Assembly (NCBI GenBank): GCA_034769895.1 | Contig: CM068372.1 | Coordinates: 386,476,282-386,540,281, forward strand | Source of the DNA: Magicicada septendecula | Taxonomy: Eukaryota > Arthropoda > Insecta > Hemiptera > Cicadidae | Direction: 5' to 3' | Length of the DNA: 64,000 bases | Part shown: one piece after another, positions 1 to 9,531 of the stretch | Layout: every line of letters begins with the position of its first letter | Numbering within the stretch: position 1 is the stretch's first letter | The notes under the pieces: model-generated | What the model was told of the DNA's origin: nothing | What the model saw: only the letters and a program-made list of their open reading frames with translations | The model's database searches: none | Translations under genes and position numbers: made by a program

Positions 1-770
1 GTTGCATGGTTATATTTGTGTGACAAAAGGAAATGTTGACAACGAAGGGCGATGGCAAAGGTTTAAGCGCACTTTGCTTTTATTCAAACAGTAACAACAG
101 CAAAGCAGGCTAATGTAATTCCAAGTAAGAACGCGTAATTCTGTATTCACACAGTTGGCAACAAGACTTCTTAGCTTTAATAATAGAAGAACAAAGACTT
201 TGTAAATGAAGATTTAAAAAGTTTTTATCATATCAAGAGAAAAACGGTTTCTTTTTTTTCTCTTAGTATGAAAACGTGGTATTGTTTCTTGTTACCTCTT
301 TTTCTTATTCAATATGCTCTTTGACTTTTTCTTTAATGTATATTTTATTAGTACACCTTTTCCTTCATATTTATTGTATTTTGGATTACCAAAGACTTTT
401 GTTTCTGAGTGCACCTAGTATGCGCGTGTTGTAACGATTCAAAGTTTTAGTAGATTATAGGACGTTGTGTACTGAAAAAGTTTGTTGATACACAAACACA
501 CACACACAACAGTGTAAAGTTTATACGTCTACATCACTTTTCACCATTCTTTGCAAATTTCAATAACTTATTAGGGTGTCCATGAATAAGAGGAATGTTG
601 TTATTCTTAAAAGAGGTGTTTTTACCAGCACAATCACATAGATTCACCATTTCGTTGACACACGCCTGTTCTGACAACATAAAATGATGTCAATGCCAAT
701 GAAGTCTTAACAATATGTTGAGTTATATGTTCTCGACTTTTTGATAATAAGGTTGCAAAATTTATTTGCC
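1..770. other. AT-rich stretch, no gene recognised
   Basis: I see no long open frame, RNA gene or repeat with a partner elsewhere in the window. There is a short CA-rich run near 495-510. The first recognisable coding relic begins at about 780. Confidence 0.5.
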
Positions 771-779
771 AGCTCAGCT

Positions 780-895
780 CAGGTTTTACAAGGTAATGGC
801 TGTCCCTGCGCTTCTTTATGGAAGTGAGTCATGGATAATGGAGAAAGAGAGATAAAAACCGCATACAAGCCGCGGAACTTTCTAAGACAAAGGTT
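780..895 (+). pseudogene. Non-LTR retrotransposon RT C-terminal relic
   Basis: The plus strand reads FYKVMAVPALLYGSESWIM and then, after a one-base frame change, DKNRIQAAEL. This 'YK..A.P.LLYGSE.W......RI.AAEM' block lies just downstream of the RT catalytic core in many arthropod non-LTR retrotransposons. Only about 35 codons survive. The upstream catalytic domain and downstream tail are missing, and the frame is broken, so this is a dead fragment. The clade cannot be decided from this length. Confidence 0.7.
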
Positions 896-912
896 TTTTT
901 TAAAAATATGTA

Positions 913-1110
913 AACACTTGGTATGTTTTACAGTTTGTATTTAACACTGACAGCTGTTTCAGCTTATTAAGCTATTCTCAAAAACATGGCTTTATAGTAT
1001 AGAGGAAGCTATTACATTAATAGTTTAGTTGTTCCATCGCTTTGAGAATAGCTTAATACGCTGAAACAGCTGTCAGAGTTAAATAAAAACTGTGAAATGT
1101 ACCAAGTGTT
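913..1110. repeat. 70-bp-arm inverted repeat (snap-back)
   Basis: Arms 913-982 and 1041-1110 are imperfect reverse complements separated by about 58 bases. Both include GACAGCTGTTTCAG or its complement, and AGCTATTCTCAAA. The right arm (CTGAAACAGCTGTC followed by TAAATAAAAA) resembles the 3' end style of Penelope-like elements, which suggests two opposed PLE termini. A small foldback MITE is the alternative. Confidence 0.65.
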
Positions 1111-1940
1111 AATATATTGCATCAGAACACAGGATGATAAGCTATGTTGTTTATATCAGAGCACATGGATGACGAGCATTTTCTTGTTTAAATTTGTTTT
1201 ATGTAATATTTTGTCTTTTAGTCGTAAGTTTTGTATTTTGAAATGGATAAGCATGTAGGGTATACCAAACTCTCCATAAGAAGGTGTTCTATATTGTCAT
1301 GTATTTTTTGTGTGAATTTGTGCGCGTGTGCGGGTGTGATAATCTGTGATCGCTATAGCTTTAGTGGTAGTAAACCGATTGACGTGAAACTTTGACAAGG
1401 AATTATTTAGGTAAATAGCTTCAATTTGTGTATACTCTGAGGGTCATAACTATTTTAGAAATATGTTTTTTTAAAGGGAAGAAAAACTCAATTGTAACTC
1501 TTATCAATGATAGGGTAATAAAAATTGTAGATAATTTCCATGCAGGACTTTGCTAAATTATACAAAGTTTTGCAGGAAATTTGCATATCTGTTTGTTCCA
1601 TCAATCATGTGACTTGGGTTTAGCCTATCAGAATACACTAAATTCAGTGAGATTCATTCGTTGTAGAGTTAGGATGGGCACAGTCTGTCTGTAGAAGTTG
1701 CAAGGGGAAGTTGTGCCCGGTGAAGATAGTTGTTCTCTTACGAACGTCGAAATATCATATATAAAATAAACCTAGGTAATTGTTAACGAAGATTTGTGTT
1801 AAGAACCGAGTGGGTAAAATATTTAGATAAAATTTAAAATATAATACCGTGCTGTTTTCGTGTAAGTTAAGATATCCGCATAGGGAATTTAAAGACACTT
1901 CAAGATATCGTGGAAGGTGTACATTAAACTCATTAAACTT
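1111..1940. other. Non-coding spacer before PLE
   Basis: No open frame of note. The stretch 1368-1395 (AACCGATTGACGTGAAACTTTG region) resembles wording common in arthropod interspersed repeats. The part from about 1660 to 1940 may be untranslated sequence of the neighbouring Penelope-like element, but this cannot be shown. Confidence 0.35.
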
Positions 1941-1943
1941 ACA

Positions 1944-2180
1944 TTAAACTTCGTTATGTTCAAATTTAATTCCGGTGTAATTTGCAACCCGCTGATGAAA
2001 TACGTGGCTACGTTCTACTGTATTATTATCGTCATTGTGTTGTTTTGTATACAGGTTTTGAAACTTTCTTAACTGTTTACGTTTAAGAGAACTGACGACT
2101 TTGTTTATCTGTCTATTGACAATGTCGAGAATGTCGTTTATTATTAGCGGACCTACACTTGAACCACTTTGAGAATACAT
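1944..2180 (-). pseudogene. PLE ORF N-terminal fragment, inverted
   Basis: The minus-strand peptide contains LKRKQLRKFQNLYTKQ, followed by a stretch ending near TGIKFEHNEV. The basic 'K..LRKF..L' segment and the 'nyT.i.f...E' segment are typical of the region before the RT in Penelope-like ORFs. It ends next to short tandem ACATTAAACT units (about 1921-1950), which mark one breakpoint. It points away from the RT fragment that starts at the other end of the same stretch, so this is an inversion and not a separate gene. Confidence 0.6.
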
Positions 2181-3253
2181 TTTTAATGTCTAGTCTTAAT
2201 AAACAGCGAGACAAAATTAAATTTTACGTACGCTACGTTGACGACACTTTTATGATATTCAATGGAACGAGTAGACAAATAGAAAATTTGAAAGGATATA
2301 TGAACAGCATAAACATGAAAATCCAATTTACCCTAGAAATGGAGAATAATAGCTGCCTGAACTTTCTTGATCTCACTATCAGCAAATATAATGACCGTTT
2401 TAGATTCAAAATTTATAGAAAGCCCACCACCACGAATATTACTATTCATGCTGATTCGTACCATCCATATTCCCAAAAAATGGCAGCCTTCAACGCGTTC
2501 GTTCATAGAATGCTTGCTATTCCCCTTGAGCAAAAAGACAGAGTGGAAGAGACTAATATAATCAAAAGTATAGCTATCGCTAACGGGTATAACAGTGGAA
2601 TCATAGACAAGCTTATAAGAAAACACTCGGTAAAAATCAATAGTAAAAGCAGATTAACCGGCCCATCTAAAGAAGATACTAAGCTTATAGTAACTGAGTA
2701 CACGAATGTACTACCAGTCATTGTAAAGAATGAGCTGAAAAAACGTAAAATAACAGTGGCCTTTAAAACCACAAATAACATCAAAAAACGTTTGGGACAA
2801 AGAACTCATATCCCGGCTGAAGAGAAAACTGGAGTGTACAAGCTTGAATGCGATGACTGTGACAAATTCTATATAGGACAAACGGGCAGGCCGTCAGCCG
2901 AACGTTTTAAAGAACACCTGCCCAAAAGTGATATCTCGAAAACTAGATCCAGTTACGCTCAGCATTTAATGCTGTATAATCATAAGTACTCAGACTTCCA
3001 CACAAACTTTAAACTGCTTCATAATTGTAAAAAGGGTGCATACCTGAACGCTGTGGAGGAATATGAGATATACAGGGCTCCTAAGTTACAAACGGACCAG
3101 CTACTTAATGACAAAGTTTCGTTCCGATCGAATCTGCTGTACAACACGGCCATCGATATCGATGGGTCAGCGGGCAATGATAACGGTCGTATAAGGCAAA
3201 GTGCAACAGTTGGTCGTTGGCAACGAGACGATGCGCATCGGACTGTGCCGTGA
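2159..3253 (+). CDS. PLE reverse transcriptase (C-terminal part) with GIY-YIG endonuclease
   Basis: This 364-residue open frame is the intact C-terminal half of a Penelope-like element protein, which copies RNA into DNA at a nicked target. The RT active site YVDD is at residues 26-29. The PLE-typical blocks FLDLTI (69-74), IYRKPTTTN (85-93) and KMAAFNAFVHRM (107-118) follow. The GIY-YIG nuclease has GVYKL at 225-229 and YIGQTGR at 238-244, a Cys-rich pair CDDC at 231-234, and a likely catalytic Glu in EEYEIY (300-305). The first Met lies within homologous sequence, so it is probably not the true start: the upstream RT motifs are missing because of the adjacent inversion. The frame is otherwise unbroken, which suggests a fairly young copy. 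It is unlikely to be active alone. Confidence 0.88.
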   Translation: MNHFENTFLMSSLNKQRDKIKFYVRYVDDTFMIFNGTSRQIENLKGYMNSINMKIQFTLEMENNSCLNFLDLTISKYNDRFRFKIYRKPTTTNITIHADSYHPYSQKMAAFNAFVHRMLAIPLEQKDRVEETNIIKSIAIANGYNSGIIDKLIRKHSVKINSKSRLTGPSKEDTKLIVTEYTNVLPVIVKNELKKRKITVAFKTTNNIKKRLGQRTHIPAEEKTGVYKLECDDCDKFYIGQTGRPSAERFKEHLPKSDISKTRSSYAQHLMLYNHKYSDFHTNFKLLHNCKKGAYLNAVEEYEIYRAPKLQTDQLLNDKVSFRSNLLYNTAIDIDGSAGNDNGRIRQSATVGRWQRDDAHRTVP

Positions 3254-3589
3254 CTGTGTCGGTGTTAAATTATGTGTGGTGTTTTTGTGTTTGTGTATTT
3301 TAACTAGTTGACGACCCCTTTTGGGTGAATTTGTTTTTTTTTATAGTATTGGAACCTGATGATGAGAATTTATTTTCCAAACGCGTCGTTTTAAGAAAAA
3401 ACCAAATAAGTCACAAGACGGAAGTTAATACAGGTAATTGCCTAATATTAATTCTAAATAATAGACTTGTTTGTGAATTTTACACACTCACTATATCCTT
3501 ATTAGTATAATAAAATTTGATTTGTTGCAATATATTTTATTTAAAACCTTTTTGTTAATATGTTTTACCAAGTCCCAACGAGTCATCAA

Positions 3590-3900
3590 TCAATTTCGTG
3601 AACTTTCTAAGATTGGTCAAAGGTTGTTCTAAACAAGATCGATTTAGAAATGAAAAATTAGCGAAGAGTTGGAAATATACAACTTAAATGAGAAAATAGA
3701 GTTGCACAGACGAAATTAGAAGGACTATCTGGCGTGTATGGATGATTAAAGACTACCAAAGAGGTAAGTAGATGCATACTTGCTGGAAGAAGAAGCGTAG
3801 CGAGACGAAAGAATAGATGGGAATAAATCCTATGAAGCCGGAACAGGTCACCAAGGCCTAATCCTTGTTGGGAAAGAAGAGTAACATTATTTTTCGGGTG
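3590..3900 (+). pseudogene. Possible non-LTR retrotransposon 3' tail relic
   Basis: Broken plus-strand translations read CEAGTGHQGLILVGK and an RRKNRW block, resembling the basic tail of arthropod non-LTR RT proteins. CCTAATCCTTG at about 3859 also occurs near the 3' ends of RT relics at 13.1, 22.4 and 28.5 kb. The frames are too broken to assign a clade. Confidence 0.4.
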
Positions 3901-4117
3901 TTAGGCTGTGGTCTATCGTTTGTGTTTACAGACCTTTCGGTCCCACCGTCGGAGGCCATCTTCAGCGTTGAAAGCAATTGGCACGCTGTCCACCTAGCGA
4001 TGAGGTAGAGACTGTGAATTGGTTGACACCGTGGCAATTGCTTCTAACACTGAAGATGGTATCCGATGGTCGGGTCGAACAGTCTGTAAACACAAACGAT
4101 AGACCACGGCCTACCAA
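3901..4117. repeat. About 85-bp-arm inverted repeat
   Basis: Arms 3901-3983 and 4032-4117 are imperfect reverse complements around a 48-base loop. Shared blocks include GTGGTCTATCGTTTGTGTTT, CATCTTCAG and AGCAATTGCCA or their complements. The right arm holds CTGAAGATGG, a common opening of PLE 3' ends, so this may be two opposed PLE termini. The open frame at 3978-4202 runs through the right arm and is not a gene. Confidence 0.7.
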
Positions 4118-4236
4118 CCCGGCAAATAAAGTTTCCTACTTTGTTGACGCCAGCTCTGACAGCCTTTCTGATAATAAGTTCTTAATTACTCGCACTTTGT
4201 AAAAGATAATAGTATCTTTGTCGCATAATAAGTAAG

Positions 4237-4720
4237 GTATTATTACGACGGTCCACACCGGGTACAGTGGAACCAGAATAACTGACCCACCGAAGTCAAT
4301 AATAACAAACTTTAATTAGACACAATCTATCTAAGAAATCGACAAAGTAACGCTTAACCAATTATTTGAGTTAAATTTGTCCAACAAACAACAATAAATG
4401 TCACCTTATTATAGTTTTGCACTAATTAACCGAATAATCACTTTCCGCTTGTCCGCAACAATCGCATCGATCCGCACTTGAATATCGCCAGATCTAACTG
4501 AACTGACCCGCTTGCAAATCAAGTATTTATACGTCCGCCGCCTTGCACTGTAGTGAGATAGTACGCTTGGATGCCAGCAGGGTAGTGGAGTAATGTCTGG
4601 TAAGGGGCATCTCAAACAATCCACAACGTCCCGTAATTCTGCCGCCCAAATATACGTGCAAAGAGTCCTGTAGTCACTCAGAGATATGCTCCTCAGCGTA
4701 GCAGTGTTTTATTATATATT
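4237..4720 (-). mobile_element. LTR fragment, family C copy 1
   Basis: Starts with TTACGACGGTC and shares ordered blocks with three other places in the window (17938-18492, 28823-29118 plus 34042-34330, 36751-36951). These include AAACTTTAATTAGACACAA, AATGTCACCTTATTA and GCACTAATTAAC. On the minus strand a TATA box (GTATAAATA, about 4523-4531) sits in the place expected for an LTR promoter, so the LTR sense is minus. No matching partner LTR or internal region was found nearby. It is degenerate and old. Confidence 0.6.
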
Positions 4721-4988
4721 TGATGAATTACATATTTTTCAATATATACGCGCGTACGTGTGTATTGGTCTTTAACGCCTTGTCCCAAGTTCAAATATGT
4801 GAGAAGGAAAACCAAACAGGGTGTAACAGAGAAATATACTTTACTAAAAGCAGATACTTTCGTATTTTTTAACCGGAGTGATTCCGGCGTTTAATGTTGT
4901 TAAACGAAGCGAAGTCGATTGCACAGATCGTACTTCAGCGAGCGATACTGTTGTTTAAAACGTCTCTAATGTGCCAGTGAGCATGTAA

Positions 4989-4990
<2 letters not shown>

Positions 4991-5051
<61 letters not shown>
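4991..5051. repeat. (GT)n microsatellite
   Basis: About 30 GT units. It directly abuts the PLE-type end sequence that begins at 5053. The same arrangement, an AC tract next to this PLE end, recurs at 26791-26850. Confidence 0.95.
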
Positions 5052-5052
<1 letters not shown>

Positions 5053-5445
5053 TAAACATTTTTACAAGAATATGTTTTTTTATTATTTTGTAAATTTACA
5101 TATGTTTCTATAGTAATCCAACTATCATAATCAGATATAAATTTATAAATTCAAAAATTGTTTACATCACTTGTTCAAAACAGCTGTTTTATATGTAAAC
5201 TAAATTTAATGTTTTTATATGTGTATATATTATGTGTATGCTATATAATTAATTGTAAAATATAATATAAATATTTATTATTTTATTAAATTAATAATTT
5301 TGAAAATATTTTCAGTTTTTGCATTAACCTGAATTCATTCTGTTATTAATTTATTACTTGTTTTATTTTTAAATATTTCTAAATTTTCTTATAAGGTCAT
5401 TTTTGGACCTTCGAGTGTTGTAAAAATTATATTTGTTACACAAAT
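5053..5445 (-). pseudogene. PLE 3' region, minus-oriented
   Basis: Collinear with 26340-26760, with shared blocks TTTTACAAGAATATG, CAACTATCAT, CAAAACAGCTGTTTTATATG and TTCTAAATTTTC. On the minus strand the inner end encodes the decayed PLE tail (KMTL.ENLEIF type). It lies back to back with the plus-strand GIY-YIG fragment at 5475-5722, giving a divergent arrangement like the 1.9-3.4 kb element. Confidence 0.6.
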
Positions 5446-5474
5446 TAATTCATAATTTAAATGGAGAAGATAAA

Positions 5475-5722
5475 ATTGAATTGTCTTGATTGAATGTAAC
5501 AAATTTTATGTAGAGCAAACTAAAAAACGTTTAAAAGAAAGATTTATACAACAGAGTAATTCATATTTAAAATCAGATACATATAAATCAAATTTAGCTA
5601 CACATTCAATAAAAAACAAACACATATTTCCAAATTTAAATAGCATAACTTTATTAAAACATATTTCAATTCAAAAAAAATTAATTAATACATCTCGCAT
5701 ATCACATTCTATTTTTCAATAA
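5475..5722 (+). pseudogene. PLE GIY-YIG endonuclease fragment
   Basis: The translation contains IECNKFYVEQTKKRLKERF, then YKSNLATHSIKNKHIFPN. This is the GIY-YIG core of a Penelope-like element ('C.KFYVGQT..RLKERF'), in which the usual Gly of the YxG motif is replaced by Glu. The fragment lacks both the RT and the C-terminal end. It belongs to the same subfamily as the minus-strand fragment at 26620-26790 (SNLATHS/KQTFPILN). Confidence 0.72.
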
Positions 5723-5724
5723 AA

Positions 5725-5965
5725 TATAATACCACGTGTGATATGATTATACAGTATTTATATTTACCGTAAATATCGATTTCTTTACACTACTATACCC
5801 TCATCTCATGTAACTATCCGCTCACTCTTATTTCTATCTTAATTCTGTATAGCAAATCTCTCTTACCCCAAATACATACGAGCAACCTTATACACATTCA
5901 ATCAGTTCACTCACCACTCGACACTGAAATTCTCACTTCTTGCGTGTGTCCCACGACATACCCAC
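5725..5965. repeat. Dispersed repeat copy 1 (partner at 8690-8925)
   Basis: Shares CGTGTGATATGATT, CGCTCTTATTT, ATCTTAATT, AGCAAA.TCTCTCTTAC, CACTCGCCA-like and GTGT.CCACGACA blocks in the same order with 8690-8925. It is non-coding. In both places it lies near PLE pieces, so it could be PLE untranslated sequence, but this is unproven. Confidence 0.6.
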
Positions 5966-6239
5966 TTTTTTTCTCTATTGTTCAAGAGACTACTAAGTTT
6001 TGGAGCATGGATATTTTCAAAGTATCGCGGATTAGTATATTTTCGGAGATGCATGATTTAAATACAACCGGCGGGTCATATTAAAGCCTTTTTTAAAACT
6101 ATACACGTTGGTGTGTTGTTTCCTAATGGTTCTTTATTCAGAAATGTTTGTCCAAACTAACGTTCTTTCCTTGTTTTAAAATTTTTTTTTAGTAACCCGT
6201 AAAATATTTTTCCCTTCTCTACCGATTAATTAAAATGAC

Positions 6240-6680
6240 AATCTTTCATCTTCACTCCATGACTTGGGCTATAGCCCATACCGACTTCACAGAGTCTCTG
6301 GCCGTTTCTTCCAGGGTCTTCCACCATCTCTCATCCCCACTGGCCTATATTCAAACGCTTGTTTAGAAACACGCGTGTTTACCACATATTAGGCGGGGTT
6401 TGTTAATCCCCCATCTGCCTCCCCAGGTGGTGGATAGGTAGAATGCTGGCTCTCATGGGCTGAGGGGGTACCGAGATGGGCAGACAGTTGAGAAGTCGGC
6501 CGGTGAAGGGTCTCCGAAACCAATGCACCTGGTCCTCCATGTTGGGGGTTGTTCGAGGGGTTGGTAACCCTTCCATGTAAAATTTAGTTTACTCAAACAC
6601 TTCAACACAGGAAAAAACCGGCTGATGAAAACGACAATATCAATCAACGATATTTGTTGACGTGATGCTAAAAAGAAATT
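6240..6680 (+). mobile_element. Probable non-LTR retrotransposon 5' region
   Basis: A GC-richer block with CCCCATCTGCCTCCCCAGG, GGTTGGTAACCCTTCCATG and ACCGGCTGATGAAAACGACA. This wording resembles the 5' untranslated regions of arthropod RTE-like elements, where a short G-rich leader precedes the endonuclease ORF. No endonuclease follows. The minus-strand frame at 6453-6647 has no recognisable domain. Confidence 0.35.
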
Positions 6681-6689
6681 ATGAAATGC

Positions 6690-7090
6690 AGCAGTGCGTG
6701 GGTGAGTTTATAAAGGTGCGATGTGGATGCGTATGTGTACTGTATGGGATACGCGGCTGGAATTAATGAAAAAAGATAATCATAAAACAACCGCGTACGT
6801 GGAGACTCATATATCGGTAAGGAGATTGGCGATGTGATGAATTTCATTGGGATTGACGATTGGGGTGAATATGATTATTGCAGTAATATTACTGAAATTG
6901 ATTCGTTTGCGAAATCCTAATGCTGCAGCCAGCCCTACCGTAACTATAGAACAAACGATAACACTACAGTTTCAGAATTTCATTTTCCGCATTCGTCTGA
7001 TTTATTTAATAGTTCAACATAAAAGCGCGACGTAATCGAAGGTTATAAAAACAAACGAATTGTTAACAATAAAAATGCCGTTACTCGCAA
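6690..7090. other. No gene recognised
   Basis: Mixed-composition sequence with a 62-codon plus frame (6847-7035) that matches nothing I recognise. It lies between the possible non-LTR leader and the triplet inverted repeat. Confidence 0.4.
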
Positions 7091-7092
7091 AA

Positions 7093-7301
7093 CGGTTGCC
7101 ATTCTCATGATCGCCTAATAATCTAATACGTTTATCTAAATTGTGTTACCTTCATACGTCTACGTTTCAAACTAACTGATTTATTTCGTAATCAATTATA
7201 TTCTTCTTTTCTTAGTACTCGTATTCTCCTTCCTCCTTTCCCTCCTTCTGCTTCTATATTCCCCCATTCGTCGTAGTCATCATCGTCTTCATTCTCACCA
7301 C

Positions 7302-7338
<37 letters not shown>

Positions 7339-7827
7339 TTCTTCTTCTTCTTCTTCTTCTTCTTCTTCTTCTTCTTCTTCTTCTTCTTCTTCTTCTTCTT
7401 CTACTCCTCCTCCTCCTCTTCTTCTACTCCTCATCCTCTTCTTCCTCCTCCTCCTCCACCACCACCTCCTCCACCTCTTCCTCTTGTTCTTGTTGTTCGT
7501 TTTCTTGATTTACCATTGCTGTGGGGGCTCACTCGCGAAGTGCATATTTTTGATTTGAGAACTTTATATACGGCACTATGGTACCCAGCTCATTTCTGTA
7601 CACCTCAGATCATGATGGTGATGATGATGATGATGATGACGGCGACGACGAATAGGGGTAATATAGAAGCAGAAGGTGGAAAGGAGGAAGTAGAAACAAA
7701 AATACGAAGAAAAGAAGAATAGATTTGATAACGAAATAAATCAGCTAGTATCAAACGTAGACGTATGAAGGTAACACAATTTAGATAAACGTATCAGATT
7801 ATTAGGTGATCATGAGAATGGCAACCG
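7093..7827. repeat. Inverted repeat with 184-bp arms around triplet tracts
   Basis: Arms 7093-7276 and about 7644-7827 are imperfect reverse complements (outer ends CGGTTGCCATTCTCATGATC and its complement; inner ends CCCATTCGTCG and CGACGAATAGGGG). The roughly 370-base centre holds (ATC)n, (TTC)n and a unique block. It looks like a foldback or palindromic element with an expanded triplet core. The acidic and serine-rich frames here are artefacts of the triplets. Confidence 0.8.
7300..7402. repeat. (ATC)n then (TTC)n microsatellites
   Basis: ATC repeats run from about 7302 to 7338 and TTC repeats from 7338 to 7402. CTCCTCTTCCTCTTGTTC-type pyrimidine-rich sequence follows. Confidence 0.95.
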
Positions 7828-7955
7828 CATCATCATCATCATATTTTCTTCTTCTTTCTGATTAAATTCACTACCATTGCCGAAGAGGCTTACTCGTGAA
7901 GTGCATATTTTTACAATGATCACCATGCTGCCCAGCTCACTTCTGTACACCTAGC
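7507..7955. repeat. Pair of about 95-bp direct repeats
   Basis: Copies at 7507-7605 and 7862-7955 share GCTCACTCG.GAAGTGCATATTTTT-type sequence (with changes), CCCAGCTCA, and TTCTGTACACCT. One copy lies inside the inverted repeat and one just outside its right arm, so the structure grew by both duplication and inversion. Confidence 0.75.
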
Positions 7956-8690
7956 GCTCCTAGGGGAGTAAACTGATTCAATGAGTCACTAAACAGCTGA
8001 AACGATACAGCAAAGTTGCCAAGTCAATCAAGCATCCCCCCCCCCCAACATACCTATCCAAAATTTCCCTACTGCCACAATTATGTGTGCTTTAAGCAAT
8101 CTGTAATATTTTTAAAAATGTGAGCATATTCTAAATGTTTAAATACTATTACATGACAAATGTAAATATTAAACTAATTTTCTTAATGATAAAATAAAAC
8201 ATATTCCTATGCCAAGAGATCAAGGTGAATACTTTTGAAATCCTTTTCTTGTACTTAGTTTATTAGTAGCCTAACATGTCTACTCAACTTTCCAATTGTT
8301 TAAATTCATAAGAACAATTTAAATCAGTGACACCCATTTCTTTCTTGTAATATTAATAACATTGCAAATGGAAATAACTGAGTACTATGTTTGAAAGATA
8401 CAAAAGTGTAGAATTTTGTATCTTTTATTACTTTGGCTTTTTTTTTTGTTGATCCTTAAGTGAGATTCTGCCTTTTATATTGTATTTGGCTGAAATATTC
8501 TTTATGATTAAAAATTCAATTTACCAATGTAGTTATTTTATAGTTTGTAAAAATTAATTATTATATGGCGCATATCTCATTCTGCTATTAGGTAAGGATT
8601 GCATAAATCATATTTTTACGTTGAAAGAATATTGTTTGGTACTTATTTGTACTGAATATATTGTTTGTATGTGTACTGAATATAACACAA
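7956..8690. other. AT-rich, no gene recognised
   Basis: A C9 run at 8039-8047 is the only notable feature. There are no open frames of size. Confidence 0.45.
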
Positions 8691-8925
8691 CGTGTGATAT
8701 GATTCTAATTATGTTCATTGTAAATATAGATTACTTATACTAAAATACATGTGAACACTAATGCGTTCACGCCTCATTTAACTACCCGTTCGCTCTTATT
8801 TGAATCTTAATTGTTTATAGCAAAATCTCTCTTACTCCAATATCATAGGACCAACTTTTTACAAGTTGAATAACTTCACTCGCCATTCTCACTTTTGGCG
8901 TGTATTCCACGACACACAATTTGTT
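8690..8925. repeat. Dispersed repeat copy 2 (partner at 5725-5965)
   Basis: Same block order as copy 1 and the same orientation. The two copies have diverged through many substitutions and small indels. Confidence 0.6.
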
Positions 8926-9424
8926 ATTTCTTTTTAAAAATATATTTGAATTTATTTATTTACGAGCGTTTTCTTTCTTTGTTTCAGGTAAGGACTCTTA
9001 ACTATCTGTGGTCTTTCGTAAGTAGCTGGTGTTTTTTTAATAAATCAGACAAGGTAAGAAATTTGTTTTCTGTCCAAACGTATTGTAAAACATTCAGAAT
9101 ATTGAAGAGTTACAAAGCAAAATTTTTGTCTACTTTCTCCTTCTGCGTTATCACAAATATAAGCTGTAGTATTATTTGTCATTTTAATTTTACTTAGTTT
9201 TTTCTTTTTTGCCTGGTTTTACGATATTCGTGATAATTCGAATTCTGGCTTTTACAACTCGATCAAACGTTCTGCCAGTGGCGGCTAGTGGCCAAAAATC
9301 TGGGGGTACACAAAACAACATTTAGCCTCAACCAAGAATAACATTGGGTTTTATTAAAATGTTATTAGACTTAATAATTATTAGGTTAGATTATTATTAA
9401 TTTTAATGTTGTGATGTTATTCAA
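8926..9424. other. No gene recognised
   Basis: The 100-codon plus frame at 8895-9197 overlaps the end of the dispersed repeat and matches no family I know. I treat it as chance. Confidence 0.4.
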
Positions 9425-9520
9425 TATGTTTGTTTCTTCTGCAAGTACTGTAATTTCGTATTCTCTGTTTAACACCTGACGCACGTTTCACTGAAAAATA
9501 TCAGTATCGTCAGAGGTTTG
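9425..9520 (-). mobile_element. PLE-type terminus
   Basis: On the minus strand this reads ACAAACCTCTGACGATACTG, then AGTGAAACGTGCGTCAGG and ACTTGCAGAAGAAAC. Related wording occurs at 57590-57630 (+), 61795-61870 (-) and 62435-62560 (+). 'Dinucleotide-rich lead plus GAAACGTGCG' is the style of Penelope-like element 3' ends. No RT is adjacent. Confidence 0.5.
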
Positions 9521-9531
9521 TAAGTAAATTA

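Larger units (their letters stand above)
1944..3410 (+). mobile_element. Penelope-like element, 5'-inverted and internally deleted
   Basis: Two parts of one PLE lie head to head: an N-terminal piece on the minus strand (1944-2180) and the RT palm to GIY-YIG end on the plus strand (from about 2150). The central fingers region expected between them is absent. The 3' flank has a 'GATGATGAG...AAACGCGTCG' block at 3357-3390, similar in style to PLE 3' ends. The layout resembles the twin-priming inversions seen in other target-primed elements. Boundaries are approximate. Confidence 0.7.

Noticed and set aside
7192..7434. Poly-Glu/poly-Asp frame
   Set aside because: Product of TTC and ATC repeats read on the minus strand.
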